The position numbers were made by a program, and so were the translations under genes. Of a stretch of 12,822 nt of DNA, positions 8,301-12,822 are shown in pieces (positions within the stretch are counted from its first letter, which is position 1; the number at the start of each line of letters is the position of its first letter). The notes beneath the pieces were generated by a model, which saw only the letters and a list, made by a program, of their open reading frames with translations, did no database searches and had not been told where the DNA came from. Origin of the DNA: Oscillospiraceae bacterium (lineage in GTDB: Bacteria; Bacillota; Clostridia; UMGS1883); NCBI GenBank assembly GCA_022508735.1, contig JAFLUQ010000056.1, positions 1 to 12,822 on the forward strand, in the 5' to 3' direction.

Positions 8301-8829
8301 AGTTATTGTCTGTGAGCGAGTGAGAAATCGCGGCGAGCTTATCCGCCTTCGCCTCGGGAGCGTTATTCCACGTGGCAGTTTTACCGCTCCAGCTGTTGTC
8401 GATCTCAAAAAAGGCCAGGTTCACTGAGGTGGCTCCGTTGCTGCCGATGTTTTCGATCATCGTTGTAGCGTTGGCGACATAAAGCTTCAGAACCGCTGAA
8501 GAAACCAAGGATGGGTCTATGTCTCCGAGGTCAAATTTCAACAGCATATCGCGGGTTCTGCCCACTTCGCCTCTGTTGGCATTGCCCGCATATCCGGTAT
8601 CAATAGGCATCGGATTTGCGGAGTTATAGCCCACTTCAAGGGTGGTGGAGCCACCGAAGGCACTGTTCGCGTTTTCGTCCTGCGAATCGATATACGTATC
8701 GTCCGCCGGCAGCAGCCGCACAGTGCCTGCCTCTTCGGCAACGGCCGCCGGCCCGGCAGGTGTAAACACCAGCACAGAGCATAACAGCGTGACCGACAGA
8801 AGCAGTGCCAATAGCCTTTTTGTTTTCAT
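1630..8829 (-). CDS. Giant secreted multimodular GH16-family glycoside hydrolase
   Basis: This is a 2,399-residue extracellular protein built from binding modules and a C-terminal GH16 catalytic domain, which by family hydrolyses beta-linked glucans or galactans. The ATG at 8829 is preferred over one 15 nt upstream because GGAGGG (8842-8837) lies 7 nt before it. Residues 1-31 form a Sec signal peptide ending AVA. Domains by residue: DNRLRE/CBM96-like 35-231, 240-414 and 638-828, each with a W-x-TW-N motif (for example GKTATWNNAP at 149); MucBP-like strands beginning near 418, 833 and 1141; Ig-like 488-563, 565-636 and 934-1020; discoidin-like 1330-1488; an unnamed tandem pair 1499-1743 and 1753-2000; AbfB-like beta-trefoil 2005-2157; GH16 2160-2399. 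Residues 1021-1135 and 1212-1312 are unassigned. I see no sortase, S-layer or dockerin anchor. The substrate cannot be read from the sequence. Domain calls are by eye; the GH16 and DNRLRE calls are the firmest. Confidence 0.9.
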   Translation of the reverse strand: MKTKRLLALLLSVTLLCSVLVFTPAGPAAVAEEAGTVRLLPADDTYIDSQDENANSAFGGSTTLEVGYNSANPMPIDTGYAGNANRGEVGRTRDMLLKFDLGDIDPSLVSSAVLKLYVANATTMIENIGSNGATSVNLAFFEIDNSWSGKTATWNNAPEAKADKLAAISHSLTDNNSKVGSAIVTDLTSYIRQTGKTEFSFRVKISGAGAVLYSSETGSANVRPTLEISYDSQLESAKYGRDALVEDTYAEDSDAERENTHGSAEDIVIAVDKTAGGNGGAMSTRNSFIKVKLPITDGSVHYDSAKIVLRAMSIANAAQEISLIPISADWDGGKLTWANQPAISGSAAATVTVPNNESVPLDFYAFDIADYVNAHPSEDGVYAFALKGNTAVSHFYSLEAQNETCRPYVEYLYRENASVTVNYINGSNEKIAEPDKLTLPVGNRFTPEIQRQIKKYVYSEAKTAAKNALPYVVQPGDNQIYIVYDDKSVEEIQKIEVKTIQFIAPKLPETVEIYFNDGSTETYPVSWTSIPEENYSEAGEFTVIGTVQGIVTDAIAATVKVLGINVELTTISTAPGVAPMLPASVTVNVEDGSTSQMNVIWNEIEPEAYAQLGSFVAHGNLDPGGMPVGLTVLVEDGDVDERIALDDAFTMMSEPTTAHNGVDIRVSGSDATTQRKIFLRFKGGDFAENVWDRTRGGDENTEPGEWINGIVNASVRLFFQSIGNNFTATYSIYGISPDGWDENSITWNNSEKLIENAKLISTKQIVQRNFAGESWVDLDVTDYVRANRNAEYLAFYIEADHCAAVITSKEGAVDDREGQAPRLRTTNYIENAPVTLHYVEGKAGKDIAKPLELLGKLDKPYTYEGSVPDMIFYPEPDRDENGNITGKIDPKTIYYYDFRIAPNPPKEEDIDPDLQHKGLKVSGNDIYARYTQRMITEIEPVVYSGSEAAFPSWSGVRPELPDSVSAVLDNGARVTKNVTWRWDEVTEFTIDAAGPIKAIIYGDVEHAPENVRAKAEIAISPAAYGDPQTPVENLFSLLPGTTYRLTFTVGDTSAPDYAGDIIYSDGMNEEYAYNLMGEMSKEAFFEYLSTKNTGDFVELFFTVPELSDDYEGPGQMLALPDTLSYFRDAELYPVLGSGNRLVIHYMYGSEELMARWEYLLPGSEFFLSADYAYIRDGAYVITGISDAGKSALDKLTGSVKMNGDMKEIYLSCAPVAGFTVSSSVETLLDSDGTPYTRSRAAIYNGSEDDVKVEVIVATFSEDGRLEGVTREFVELAANTAEARVVEKDLPVPDSRKTVIYVWDGVDKLVPITRRIDSTNPLGITPRPVTDDLILIPALERSITATDQQSGNEAVHILDRNLSTRWSGQPSGEVGSPDEKPVEAIIDLGGLYSVHTIGMAFYRGDVRSTGFTISASDGDKNGDYSVIITKKWSSGNTANIEYYPVEGGPVFARYIKIEGFGWMGDEITDQGIQHSSDHWFSLTAFEAYGTPADESAPTGCETFDGDSLASVDWGSAALSEMTYTDYTPQIGKDLYADIAPTPDGVGFSEGNTALHLYDNVDRTDNGGGAGSVGAFHQIALPSDNYRISFKWYVPNTIAGKDYNAQWAGVTLSSGRIQGGADTSHPAALQLRLSPSGKNKMAFNVMRSITYNEGSQTALLGSGTAFKANCVWDVMLDVDAASNSVVVTVSDGEKTESAFVRYGLYNDERTMSQTWSNSFVNYIMFNTGAGGKCEMYIDDLAVTPLKKSGQNEGKILKSYDFNEDSIYGKEIRQDNGNGLSSALIQEDNQAPYNPSYGSKLYVDIKNSPVTDASLHLYDNVGREQNGGTNGSGGVLAYVDLGKLSTVNETKISFDMYASTEPAPGEWAGFALASGHNSGGADQINPLALQLRFSPQSDGMQLNRNTSIQYNKGSNNAFIGTGSNRLSYGQNWHFDITVNPTLGNITVQATDGRTVSSNTAAIPTAGNDDFKADWSKKPIDTLIFNTGAGGSTELFIDNIEVRDMGEAKPYIAAVNGIIRLQDAYDIDNKGQSYFVVHANAVGSALGVESGANPYYTRMVERKGLYDPDGVSFELIGQPGCYVVVEGSSNNIVVRRYSDTEDFRKRATFYKVKRIGSKGDYSYELCREKGRYLRVNGTFVETKSNPGGGEALASSFYLRDESKQYVSDSFNGSSLSGQWYKGYPWYSNYHNHSAVHRNENVVVSGGQVTLKATPVASNDWIKNSSGATGYSDSINGGKWKKYCAYTGVISVNSKVYNKGSYIEGSFKQPNSPVGYWTAFWLNGRDSWPPETDMFEYLSSKGTNTWYTATHGGQENAGWMYNGSVGNMRTQWNTFTIDWGYNYIDMYVNGNLYFSRRGTSDVDKQKNMQLILNTGIGAWETEPNSSTVWNTGLQCQWIRSYQYY
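2359..2817 (-). other. AbfB-like beta-trefoil (CBM42-type) domain of the giant protein
   Basis: Residues 2005-2157 resemble the arabinose-binding AbfB trefoil. Typical lobe patterns are DGVSFELIGQPGCYVVVEG (2065-2083) followed by a Phe-Arg-x-x-Ala-Thr-Phe turn (FRKRATFYKV, 2099-2108), and a later lobe with GRYLRVNGTFVET (2126-2138). It sits directly before the GH16 domain, where a carbohydrate-binding module is expected to hold the enzyme on its polymer. The sugar it binds cannot be inferred, and other trefoil families are possible. Confidence 0.6.
2830..3573 (-). repeat. Second copy of a ~250-residue tandem domain in the giant protein
   Basis: Residues 1753-2000 repeat the plan of residues 1499-1743 at an offset of about 259. 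Matching blocks are SLHLYDNVGREQNGG (1811), a WAGFALASG strand (1864), PLALQLRFSP (1883), SIQYNKGS (1904) and FNTGAGGSTELFIDN (1981). The alternating strands and the closing FIDN resemble concanavalin-like or LamG-like jelly rolls that act as carbohydrate-binding modules, but I do not recognise the family. The copies have diverged at the DNA level, so this is an old protein-level duplication. Confidence 0.75.
3601..4335 (-). repeat. First copy of a ~250-residue tandem domain in the giant protein
   Basis: Residues 1499-1743 carry the same ordered blocks as the second copy: ALHLYDNVDRTDNGG (1552), WAGVTLSSG (1605), PAALQLRLSP (1624), SITYNEGS (1646) and FNTGAGGKCEMYIDD (1723). The domain follows the discoidin-like module after a short linker (TPADESAPTG). 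A beta-sandwich carbohydrate-binding role is the likely reading from position and strand pattern; this is inference. Confidence 0.75.
4366..4842 (-). other. Discoidin (F5/8 type C, CBM32-like) domain of the giant protein
   Basis: Residues 1330-1488 show the F5/8 type C pattern. Early comes AVHILDRNLSTRWSG (1353-1367), the 'D-x-x-x-T-x-W' loop. Then EAIIDLGGLYSVHTIGMAF (1382-1400), the 'D-L-G' strand. It closes with ARYIKIEGFG (1451-1460) and LTAFEAYG (1481-1488). Such domains bind terminal galactose or related sugars, or act as spacers. The ligand here is unknown. Confidence 0.75.
6346..6918 (-). other. Third DNRLRE/CBM96-like domain of the giant protein
   Basis: Residues 638-828 repeat the pattern of the two N-terminal domains. 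There is a strand with RKIFLRF (675-681), a run of hydrophobic strands, then DGWDENSITWNNSE (738-751), a short V-D-L-D-V-T-D-Y-V helix region (776-784), and a final strand APRLRTTNY (820-828). It is separated from the first two by a MucBP-like and two Ig-like modules. Confidence 0.65.
7588..8727 (-). other. Two N-terminal DNRLRE/CBM96-like domains of the giant protein
   Basis: Residues 35-231 begin RLLPADDTYID and contain DMLLKFDLGDID (94-105), VLKLYV, SWSGKTATWNNAP (146-158), VTDLTSYIR (184-192) and RPTLEISYD (223-231), the classic order of the DNRLRE family. Residues 240-414 follow the same plan with FIKVKLP (288-294), ISADWDGGKLTWANQP (326-341), FDIADYV (366-372) and RPYVEYLY (406-413). 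Known CBM96 members bind acidic polysaccharides such as alginate, but the family is broad and no ligand is claimed here. Confidence 0.75.
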
Positions 8830-8836
8830 AGAATTT

Positions 8837-8842
8837 CCCTCC
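8837..8842 (-). promoter_or_regulatory. Ribosome binding site that fixes the giant gene's start
   Basis: GGAGGG lies 7 nt before the ATG at 8829. The in-frame ATG at 8844 overlaps this site and has no good site of its own. The shorter start also gives a clean signal peptide beginning MKTKRLLALLL. Confidence 0.85.
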
Positions 8843-8889
8843 ATAATATATTTACCGTTCTCTTTTATAAAAAATATTTCAGCAACTTT

Positions 8890-8918
8890 ATTATAGCATA
8901 TACTTACTATTTAAGCAA
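8890..8918 (-). promoter_or_regulatory. Extended -10 promoter of the giant GH16 gene
   Basis: On the minus strand TTGCTT (8918-8913) is followed by a 17-nt spacer and a perfect TATAAT (8895-8890). A TG pair one base ahead of the -10 box (8898-8897) makes it an extended -10. The expected start near 8883 leaves a leader of about 54 nt, AT-rich and without an obvious operator. The giant gene is thus probably its own transcription unit, although no terminator separates it clearly from the lipase-like gene upstream. Confidence 0.8.
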
Positions 8919-8945
8919 GGGTTTTGACGAAAAATTAACATATTG

Positions 8946-9731
8946 CTAAAATCCGTTTTCTTTCAGTTTTTCTGCTAAATTTACATAGAACTCCGTAATG
9001 ACGGCTTCTTCCCCTGCACTGCGGCGTTTGTTGCCCCTCATATCCACTATTTCTCTGTGGGATGAGGTTCGTACGCCTTGATAATTTGTCCACACGGCGG
9101 AGCTTGGCGTTACCATGCCGTCGTTCTCGCCCTCAACGATTTTTACTACAAAGCTTTTAAAGCCCTCTACCGGGTCGCGGAACCGATGATTCACAAAGCC
9201 AAAGCTCTGATAAAATACCCCCTCCGCGTCAGGCACCTCAGCATTAAAGCGCTCGGCTCCGGCGGTGGTAAACAGCTTAAAGCAGCTGTAGGTATCAGGG
9301 TTTTCGTCGCCTAAAAGCCTGTACACCGCGTCGGCAGCTCTGCCCACAAGCCGCATTGCTCCGTTGGCCTTCATGAGAAAATCTATAGTTTCGGAGCCGT
9401 GGTGAGGCGTGCTTAAGGTGGTGAGGCTTGCGACTCTTTCGGCCATATTCAGCCTTGATATCATATAGCGCGAGTCAAGCCCGCCTTTGGAGTGGACTAT
9501 TATATTCAGCTTTTCCGCCCCGGTTTCCTTCAACATTCTCAGGGCCGTTGCCTTCAGCTTTAAAGCGTTGTTTTCCGCCGAAGCGTTACTGTCCTGCCCG
9601 CCGAAGAAAACCCTCGCTCCGTTATCTCTGAGCGCGGCCGGTATTCGCCCCCAGTATCTTTTTCCTGCCCGGTCGTCTCCTCCTATGCCGTGGACGAGCA
9701 TGATCGGGTATTTGGTATCACAGCGGCTCAC
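8946..9731 (-). CDS. Lipase-like alpha/beta hydrolase
   Basis: This 261-residue serine hydrolase of the alpha/beta fold resembles true bacterial triacylglycerol lipases (family I type). The N-terminal YPIMLVHGIGG (8-18) supplies the oxyanion His-Gly. The nucleophile elbow is HSKGG with Ser81. SLTTLSTPHHGSE (102-114) is characteristic of the lipase family. The triad is completed by Asp204 in GENDGMV and His225 in SSHREIVD. Secreted lipases normally carry a signal peptide; here the protein starts almost at the first strand, so it is probably cytoplasmic and may act on acyl esters other than fats. The start is GTG at 9731, overlapping the thioesterase stop in the sequence GTGA. An in-frame stop lies just upstream and no ATG is available, so this start is firm. 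The enzyme class is well supported; the substrate is unknown. Confidence 0.85.
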   Translation of the reverse strand: MSRCDTKYPIMLVHGIGGDDRAGKRYWGRIPAALRDNGARVFFGGQDSNASAENNALKLKATALRMLKETGAEKLNIIVHSKGGLDSRYMISRLNMAERVASLTTLSTPHHGSETIDFLMKANGAMRLVGRAADAVYRLLGDENPDTYSCFKLFTTAGAERFNAEVPDAEGVFYQSFGFVNHRFRDPVEGFKSFVVKIVEGENDGMVTPSSAVWTNYQGVRTSSHREIVDMRGNKRRSAGEEAVITEFYVNLAEKLKENGF

Positions 9732-10138
9732 TTTTGTGCACTCTCCATAAGTATTTTAAATAACTCCGGCCTTTCGCGCTTTAATGAGATGGGTGCGCCA
9801 TCCATATTCGTGAAGCAGTGGCGGCTTTTCCCTGCCACTCTTCTCTCACCTGTTTCATAGTCGAATACCACATAGTCGAAGGTGATGCGAACGTTGCCGA
9901 CCTCGCTGAGCCGAACATCTATTTTAACTGTATCACCGAAGCGCGCAGGTCTCTCATACCCGCACTCCACGGCCACTACGGGGCTCATTATACCCTCGTT
10001 TTCAAGTCGGTCGTAAGGGACGCCGATATGCGCTAAAAGCTCCGTTCTGGCCTCCTCGAACCAGCGTATATAGTTTGAATGATGAACGACGCCCATCTTG
10101 TCGGTCTCATAATATTGGACCTTGTGTAAATAAACCAT
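9728..10138 (-). CDS. Hotdog-fold acyl-CoA thioesterase (4HBT/YbgC type)
   Basis: This 136-residue member of the 4-hydroxybenzoyl-CoA thioesterase/YbgC family hydrolyses acyl-CoA thioesters. The signature YYETDKMGVVHHSNYIRWFEE... begins at residue 9 (first 20 residues or fewer are enough to place it); Asp13 is the expected active-site acid and His19-His20 the conserved pair. The length matches the family. The ATG at 10138 has a perfect AGGAGG site 7 nt away. A longer in-frame opening runs back into tmcAL but has no start signal and is rejected. It follows tmcAL by 4 nt and overlaps the lipase-like gene by 4 nt, so the three are surely cotranscribed and the last pair translationally coupled. 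A role in trimming acyl-CoA pools is possible; the actual substrate is not deducible. Confidence 0.9.
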   Translation of the reverse strand: MVYLHKVQYYETDKMGVVHHSNYIRWFEEARTELLAHIGVPYDRLENEGIMSPVVAVECGYERPARFGDTVKIDVRLSEVGNVRITFDYVVFDYETGERRVAGKSRHCFTNMDGAPISLKRERPELFKILMESAQK

Positions 10139-10142
10139 TATT

Positions 10143-11279
10143 TTACCTCCTCTGCGCGTTGGGAAAATACAAAAATTCCTCGCCGCCGAGGCGGCCGATG
10201 ACCAGATTGTACACATCCGTGCCGCGGCACTCCATTCGGAATATCTTATCGTCCTTGAGCGCACCGCCCCGCGAAGCTATGGGGAGCGTTGCCTTGTCCG
10301 CAGCCTCGCGCAGAATTTCGGCGCCGCGCTCACTGAAGGCCAGCGGGCGGATATACGTGGGCGAAGCATAGCCCTCTACGTTGTTCAGTATTAGGTTAAA
10401 GAGTATTCGTCTGAGGCGGCTGTCGGCATAACGTCGGCTGTGGGCTGCCGCTATTATGGACATGATCGTGTTTCCGCTGGAAGCCTTTTTCAGCCTGATC
10501 GCAAGCTCCTCGTTGCAGTCGGGCAGCTTCGCAAGCTCCTCCACAGTGGCGATCTTGAGCCTATAAGACACAAGCTGATCAAAGCTCTTGCTGAACACAG
10601 GCTCAAACACCGGCGGATACGGCACATAGCTATCGATGCTGCCGCCGGTTTTGAGGCTTTCGCGCAGGGCTCTTGCGCTGGCCACGCTCTCACCCGCCTC
10701 CTCGGCGTCGTGCCCCACCTCTGCCCTTGGAGTAGTTACCGGAGCGATTTTGCTTTTAGTCCTCTTAAGCGCTTTTATATATTCTACGCCGAGGATGTTG
10801 TTTGGCTCGGCTATTGCCGCCGCTTCGTCTCCGACCACAGCGGTCAAGGCCTTCTGACGGGCCGAGGCAAAGCTTTCACCGGCGCTGAGGCTCTCGGCCA
10901 AGACGGAGCGAAACTCCTCATTTTCATTTAACAAAGCGTCGGCTATCCTGTTAAGCGGCCCTATATCGGCGGCCTCGCTGCCAAACCACAGCTCGTCTAC
11001 AAGCCCGAGGCCATTCAGTATTTCTACCGAACCGCGGGCAAAGTATTCCGCGGAGGACAGTGAATACACCAGCGGCAGCTCAAGCACAAGGTCAAGCCCG
11101 CAGCTCACCGCCACCTTTGCCCGGGTGAATTTATCGTACACCGCACAGCTGCCGCGCTGAACATAGTTTCCGCTCATAACAGCTATGGCCGCCGTCCCGT
11201 CGGCCTTCATACTGTCAACAAGATGCTTGTGCCCGTTGTGAAACGGATTGAATTCGGCTATGGTAGCTCTGATAGTCAT
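10143..11279 (-). CDS. tmcAL: tRNA(Met) cytidine acetate ligase (TmcAL, YlbM family)
   Basis: TmcAL makes N4-acetylcytidine at the wobble base of elongator tRNA(Met), using acetate and ATP through an acetyl-adenylate. The protein has 378 residues, slightly below the usual ~400. The nucleotidyltransferase signature is at the very start: IAEFNPFHNGHKH with the HxGH motif at 14-17. It is followed by VMSGNYVQRGSCAVYDKFTRAK in two parts (34-43 and 44-55) and LDLVLELPLVYSLSSAEYFA from about residue 62, all strongly conserved in this family. The ATG at 11279 has an AAAGGAG site about 10 nt upstream. It is the first gene of the operon with the thioesterase and lipase-like genes and is divergent from pta. 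The next gene's Shine-Dalgarno is formed by its last two sense codons. The use of acetate next to pta-ackA is suggestive but may be coincidence. Confidence 0.93.
   Translation of the reverse strand: MTIRATIAEFNPFHNGHKHLVDSMKADGTAAIAVMSGNYVQRGSCAVYDKFTRAKVAVSCGLDLVLELPLVYSLSSAEYFARGSVEILNGLGLVDELWFGSEAADIGPLNRIADALLNENEEFRSVLAESLSAGESFASARQKALTAVVGDEAAAIAEPNNILGVEYIKALKRTKSKIAPVTTPRAEVGHDAEEAGESVASARALRESLKTGGSIDSYVPYPPVFEPVFSKSFDQLVSYRLKIATVEELAKLPDCNEELAIRLKKASSGNTIMSIIAAAHSRRYADSRLRRILFNLILNNVEGYASPTYIRPLAFSERGAEILREAADKATLPIASRGGALKDDKIFRMECRGTDVYNLVIGRLGGEEFLYFPNAQRR
10146..10151 (-). promoter_or_regulatory. Ribosome binding site of the thioesterase inside the end of tmcAL
   Basis: AGGAGG, perfect to the consensus, is made by the two terminal Arg codons (AGG AGG) of tmcAL and lies 7 nt before the thioesterase ATG. 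It fixes that start and implies that ribosomes finishing tmcAL release almost on top of the next initiation site. Confidence 0.9.
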
Positions 11280-11318
11280 AAAACATTTACTCCTTTGGAA
11301 AAAAATATAAAAAACCTA

Positions 11319-11347
11319 TTGAAAATTATTTTAAATTGTTATATAAT
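11319..11347 (+). promoter_or_regulatory. Sigma-A type promoter of pta-ackA
   Basis: TTGAAA (11319-11324), a 17-nt spacer and a perfect TATAAT (11342-11347) precede pta. A second TATAAT at 11349-11354 is too far from this -35 box (24 nt). The expected start near 11354 gives a leader of about 32 nt. The surrounding 11281-11360 is extremely AT-rich, which should favour strong expression. I find no equally good minus-strand promoter for tmcAL here. Confidence 0.82.
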
Positions 11348-11385
11348 GTATAATCATAAAAAAATTTATGGAGGCGTATATAAAA

Positions 11386-12390
11386 ATGAGTAAGTTCCTT
11401 GAAGATGTAATTGCAAGAGCGAAGTCCGACAAAAAGACAATCGTTCTCGCGGAGGGCAACGACATCCGCACCATCCGCGCGGCTGCTTCCGCCCTCGAGC
11501 AGGAAATAGCTGACATTATTATTTTAGGCGATATCGATGAAATTTGCAAGATGGCAAATGAAGAAAATTTAAAAATTTCTGCCGCAACTCTCATTGACCC
11601 GTCCAAGGACGAGCGTTTTAACGAATTTGTGAACACATTCTATGAAATGCGCAAGGCTAAGGGCATGACTCCCGAGAAGGCTGAGGAGACAATGAAGAAT
11701 ACTCTTTACTTTGGCTGCATGATGGTTAAGCTGGGCTTTGCCGACGGTATGGTAGCCGGCGCCTGCAATTCCTCCGCAAACGTTCTGCGCAGCGCCCTTC
11801 AGGTTATCAAGACGGCTCCCGGCACAAAGCTGGTTTCCGCCTTCTTCATCGAGTGCGTTCCCAACTGCGAGTACGGCGAGGACGGCGTTTTCCTGTTTGC
11901 AGACTGCGGCCTGAACGAAAATCCCGACGCCGAGGCTGTGAGCGAGATCGCTGTTTCCTCCGCCAAGAGCTTCAAGACCCTCGTAGGCAAGGAGCCCAAC
12001 GTAGCTATGCTTTGCTACTCTACCTACGGCAGCGCCAAGAGCGAGCTGGTTGACAAGATGAACCTTGCCACAAAGCTTGCCAAGGAGAAGGCTCCCGACG
12101 TAAATATCGACGGCGAAATGCAGGCCGACGCGGCTATGGTTCCCGCTGTTGCCGCTTCCAAGGCTCCCACAAGCCCCGTTGCAGGCAAGGCCAACGTGCT
12201 TGTATTCCCCGACCTCAACGCCGGCAACATTGCCTACAAGCTGGTTGAGCGTCTGGCCAAGGCCGATGCCTACGGCCCCATAACTCAGGGTATTGCCAAG
12301 CCCGTAAACGATCTTTCCCGCGGCTGCAAGGCTGAGGACATTGTGGGCGTTATCGCTATCACCTGCGTACAGGCTCAGGCCCAGAACTAA
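11386..12390 (+). CDS. pta: Phosphate acetyltransferase
   Basis: This cytoplasmic enzyme converts acetyl-CoA and phosphate to acetyl phosphate and CoA, the first step of acetate formation. The 334 residues match the short, single-domain class of Pta without the N-terminal regulatory extension of enteric enzymes. Family landmarks are TIVLAEGNDIRTIRAA (18-33), GFADGMVAGA (117-126), IDGEMQADAAMVPAVAASKA (241-260) and PDLNAGNIAYKLVERLA (275-291). Ser311, Arg312 and Asp318 in NDLSRGCKAED correspond to the known catalytic residues of the archaeal enzyme. The ATG at 11386 is chosen because GGAGG (11370-11374) lies 11 nt ahead; the in-frame ATG at 11368 overlaps that site. ackA follows after 20 nt in the same operon. 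Confidence 0.97.
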   Translation: MSKFLEDVIARAKSDKKTIVLAEGNDIRTIRAAASALEQEIADIIILGDIDEICKMANEENLKISAATLIDPSKDERFNEFVNTFYEMRKAKGMTPEKAEETMKNTLYFGCMMVKLGFADGMVAGACNSSANVLRSALQVIKTAPGTKLVSAFFIECVPNCEYGEDGVFLFADCGLNENPDAEAVSEIAVSSAKSFKTLVGKEPNVAMLCYSTYGSAKSELVDKMNLATKLAKEKAPDVNIDGEMQADAAMVPAVAASKAPTSPVAGKANVLVFPDLNAGNIAYKLVERLAKADAYGPITQGIAKPVNDLSRGCKAEDIVGVIAITCVQAQAQN

Positions 12391-12410
12391 AAGAAAAGAG
12401 GAAAACAGCA

Positions 12411-12822
12411 ATGAAGATATTGGTTATAAACGCGGGCAGCTCCTCGCTTAAATATCAGCTCATCGACATGGACAACAAGTTCGTTATGGCGAAGGGCCTT
12501 TGCGAGCGTATAGGCATTGACGGTAGCCGCCTCAAGCACACTCCCGCCGACAAGGATACCGTTGTGATCGAAAGCCCCATGCCCACCCATGCCGACGCAA
12601 TTACTATGGTAATTGACGCCCTTACAAGCGGTGAGCACGGCGTTATCGCCTCTATGGACGAGATCGGCGCAGTAGGCCACAGAGTTGTGCACGGCGGCGA
12701 AAGCTTCAGCGAGAGCGTTGTCATTGACGAAAAAGTTAAGGAGGGCATCCGCGAGTGCATCGACCTCGCTCCCCTTCACAATCCCGCCAACCTCATCGGT
12801 ATTGAGGCCTGCGAGAAGGTTA
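12411..12822 (+). CDS. ackA: Acetate kinase, N-terminal part (cut by window end)
   Basis: Acetate kinase transfers phosphate from acetyl phosphate to ADP, giving acetate and ATP. Only the first 137 residues are present, roughly one third of the usual ~400; the frame stays open to the last base. The first family signature KILVINAGSSSLK begins at residue 2 with Asn7, and the second is GHRVVHGGE with Arg91, both at the exact positions known from characterised acetate kinases. His123 in PLHNPAN is the conserved active-site histidine. The ATG has a GAGG site about 9 nt upstream and lies 20 nt after pta, so the two are cotranscribed. Truncation is due to the window edge, not to damage. Confidence 0.97.
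   Translation, partial: MKILVINAGSSSLKYQLIDMDNKFVMAKGLCERIGIDGSRLKHTPADKDTVVIESPMPTHADAITMVIDALTSGEHGVIASMDEIGAVGHRVVHGGESFSESVVIDEKVKEGIRECIDLAPLHNPANLIGIEACEKV

Noticed and set aside
8829..8844. Start of the giant gene at the upstream ATG (8844)
   Set aside because: That ATG overlaps the GGAGGG site and has none of its own; the ATG at 8829 is correctly spaced and opens a clean signal peptide.
10139..10264. N-terminal extension of the thioesterase into tmcAL
   Set aside because: The extension is in another frame of tmcAL, lacks a ribosome binding site, and the family starts at MVYLHKV, where a perfect AGGAGG is present.
11569..12411. Minus-strand open frame of 280 codons opposite pta
   Set aside because: It is antisense to pta, whose catalytic residues are all present, and its Gly/Ala/Val-rich sequence is typical of shadow frames.
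1..12822. CRISPR array, tRNA, rRNA or prophage elements
   Set aside because: No regularly spaced repeats, tRNA-like cloverleaf, rRNA segments, integrase or phage genes were seen anywhere in the window.

Overview
The window looks like chromosome from an anaerobic, acetate-forming Firmicute, most likely a Clostridia-type gut or rumen bacterium. This rests on three things: a TmcAL-type tRNA(Met) acetate ligase, a phosphotransacetylase/acetate kinase pair, and strong AGGAGG-type ribosome binding sites behind AT-rich sigma-A promoters. A very large secreted carbohydrate-active protein fits such a habitat. The taxonomic call is inference, because no rRNA or marker gene is present.

Layout from left to right. 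Bases 1-178 hold no gene but carry a compact set of inverted repeats that could fold into a three-way junction. aroB (3-dehydroquinate synthase) lies on the minus strand at 179-1225. Its near-consensus promoter stands back to back with an equally good plus-strand promoter that drives a 57-residue, very acidic protein of unknown function (1354-1527). A bidirectional hairpin terminator (1588-1622) separates that small gene from the convergent giant gene at 1630-8829 (minus).

The giant gene encodes a secreted protein of 2,399 residues. From the N-terminus I read: a signal peptide, three DNRLRE/CBM96-like domains, interleaved MucBP-like and bacterial Ig-like modules, a discoidin (F5/8 type C) domain, two tandem copies of a ~250-residue domain I cannot name, an AbfB-like beta-trefoil, and a C-terminal GH16 glycoside hydrolase domain. 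It has its own extended -10 promoter.

To its right is a tightly packed minus-strand operon, transcribed as tmcAL (11279-10143), a hotdog-fold acyl-CoA thioesterase (10138-9728) and an alpha/beta hydrolase of the bacterial lipase type (9731-8946). The spacing is 4 nt between the first two genes and a 4-nt overlap between the last two. Divergent from tmcAL, a consensus promoter drives pta (11386-12390) and ackA (from 12411, cut by the window end), the substrate-level ATP-forming route from acetyl-CoA to acetate.

Most of the window is housekeeping. The parts most worth a second look are the giant GH16 protein with its unnamed duplicated domain, the folded element at the left edge, the small acidic gene sharing a promoter region with aroB, and the apparently cytoplasmic lipase-like enzyme coupled to a thioesterase.
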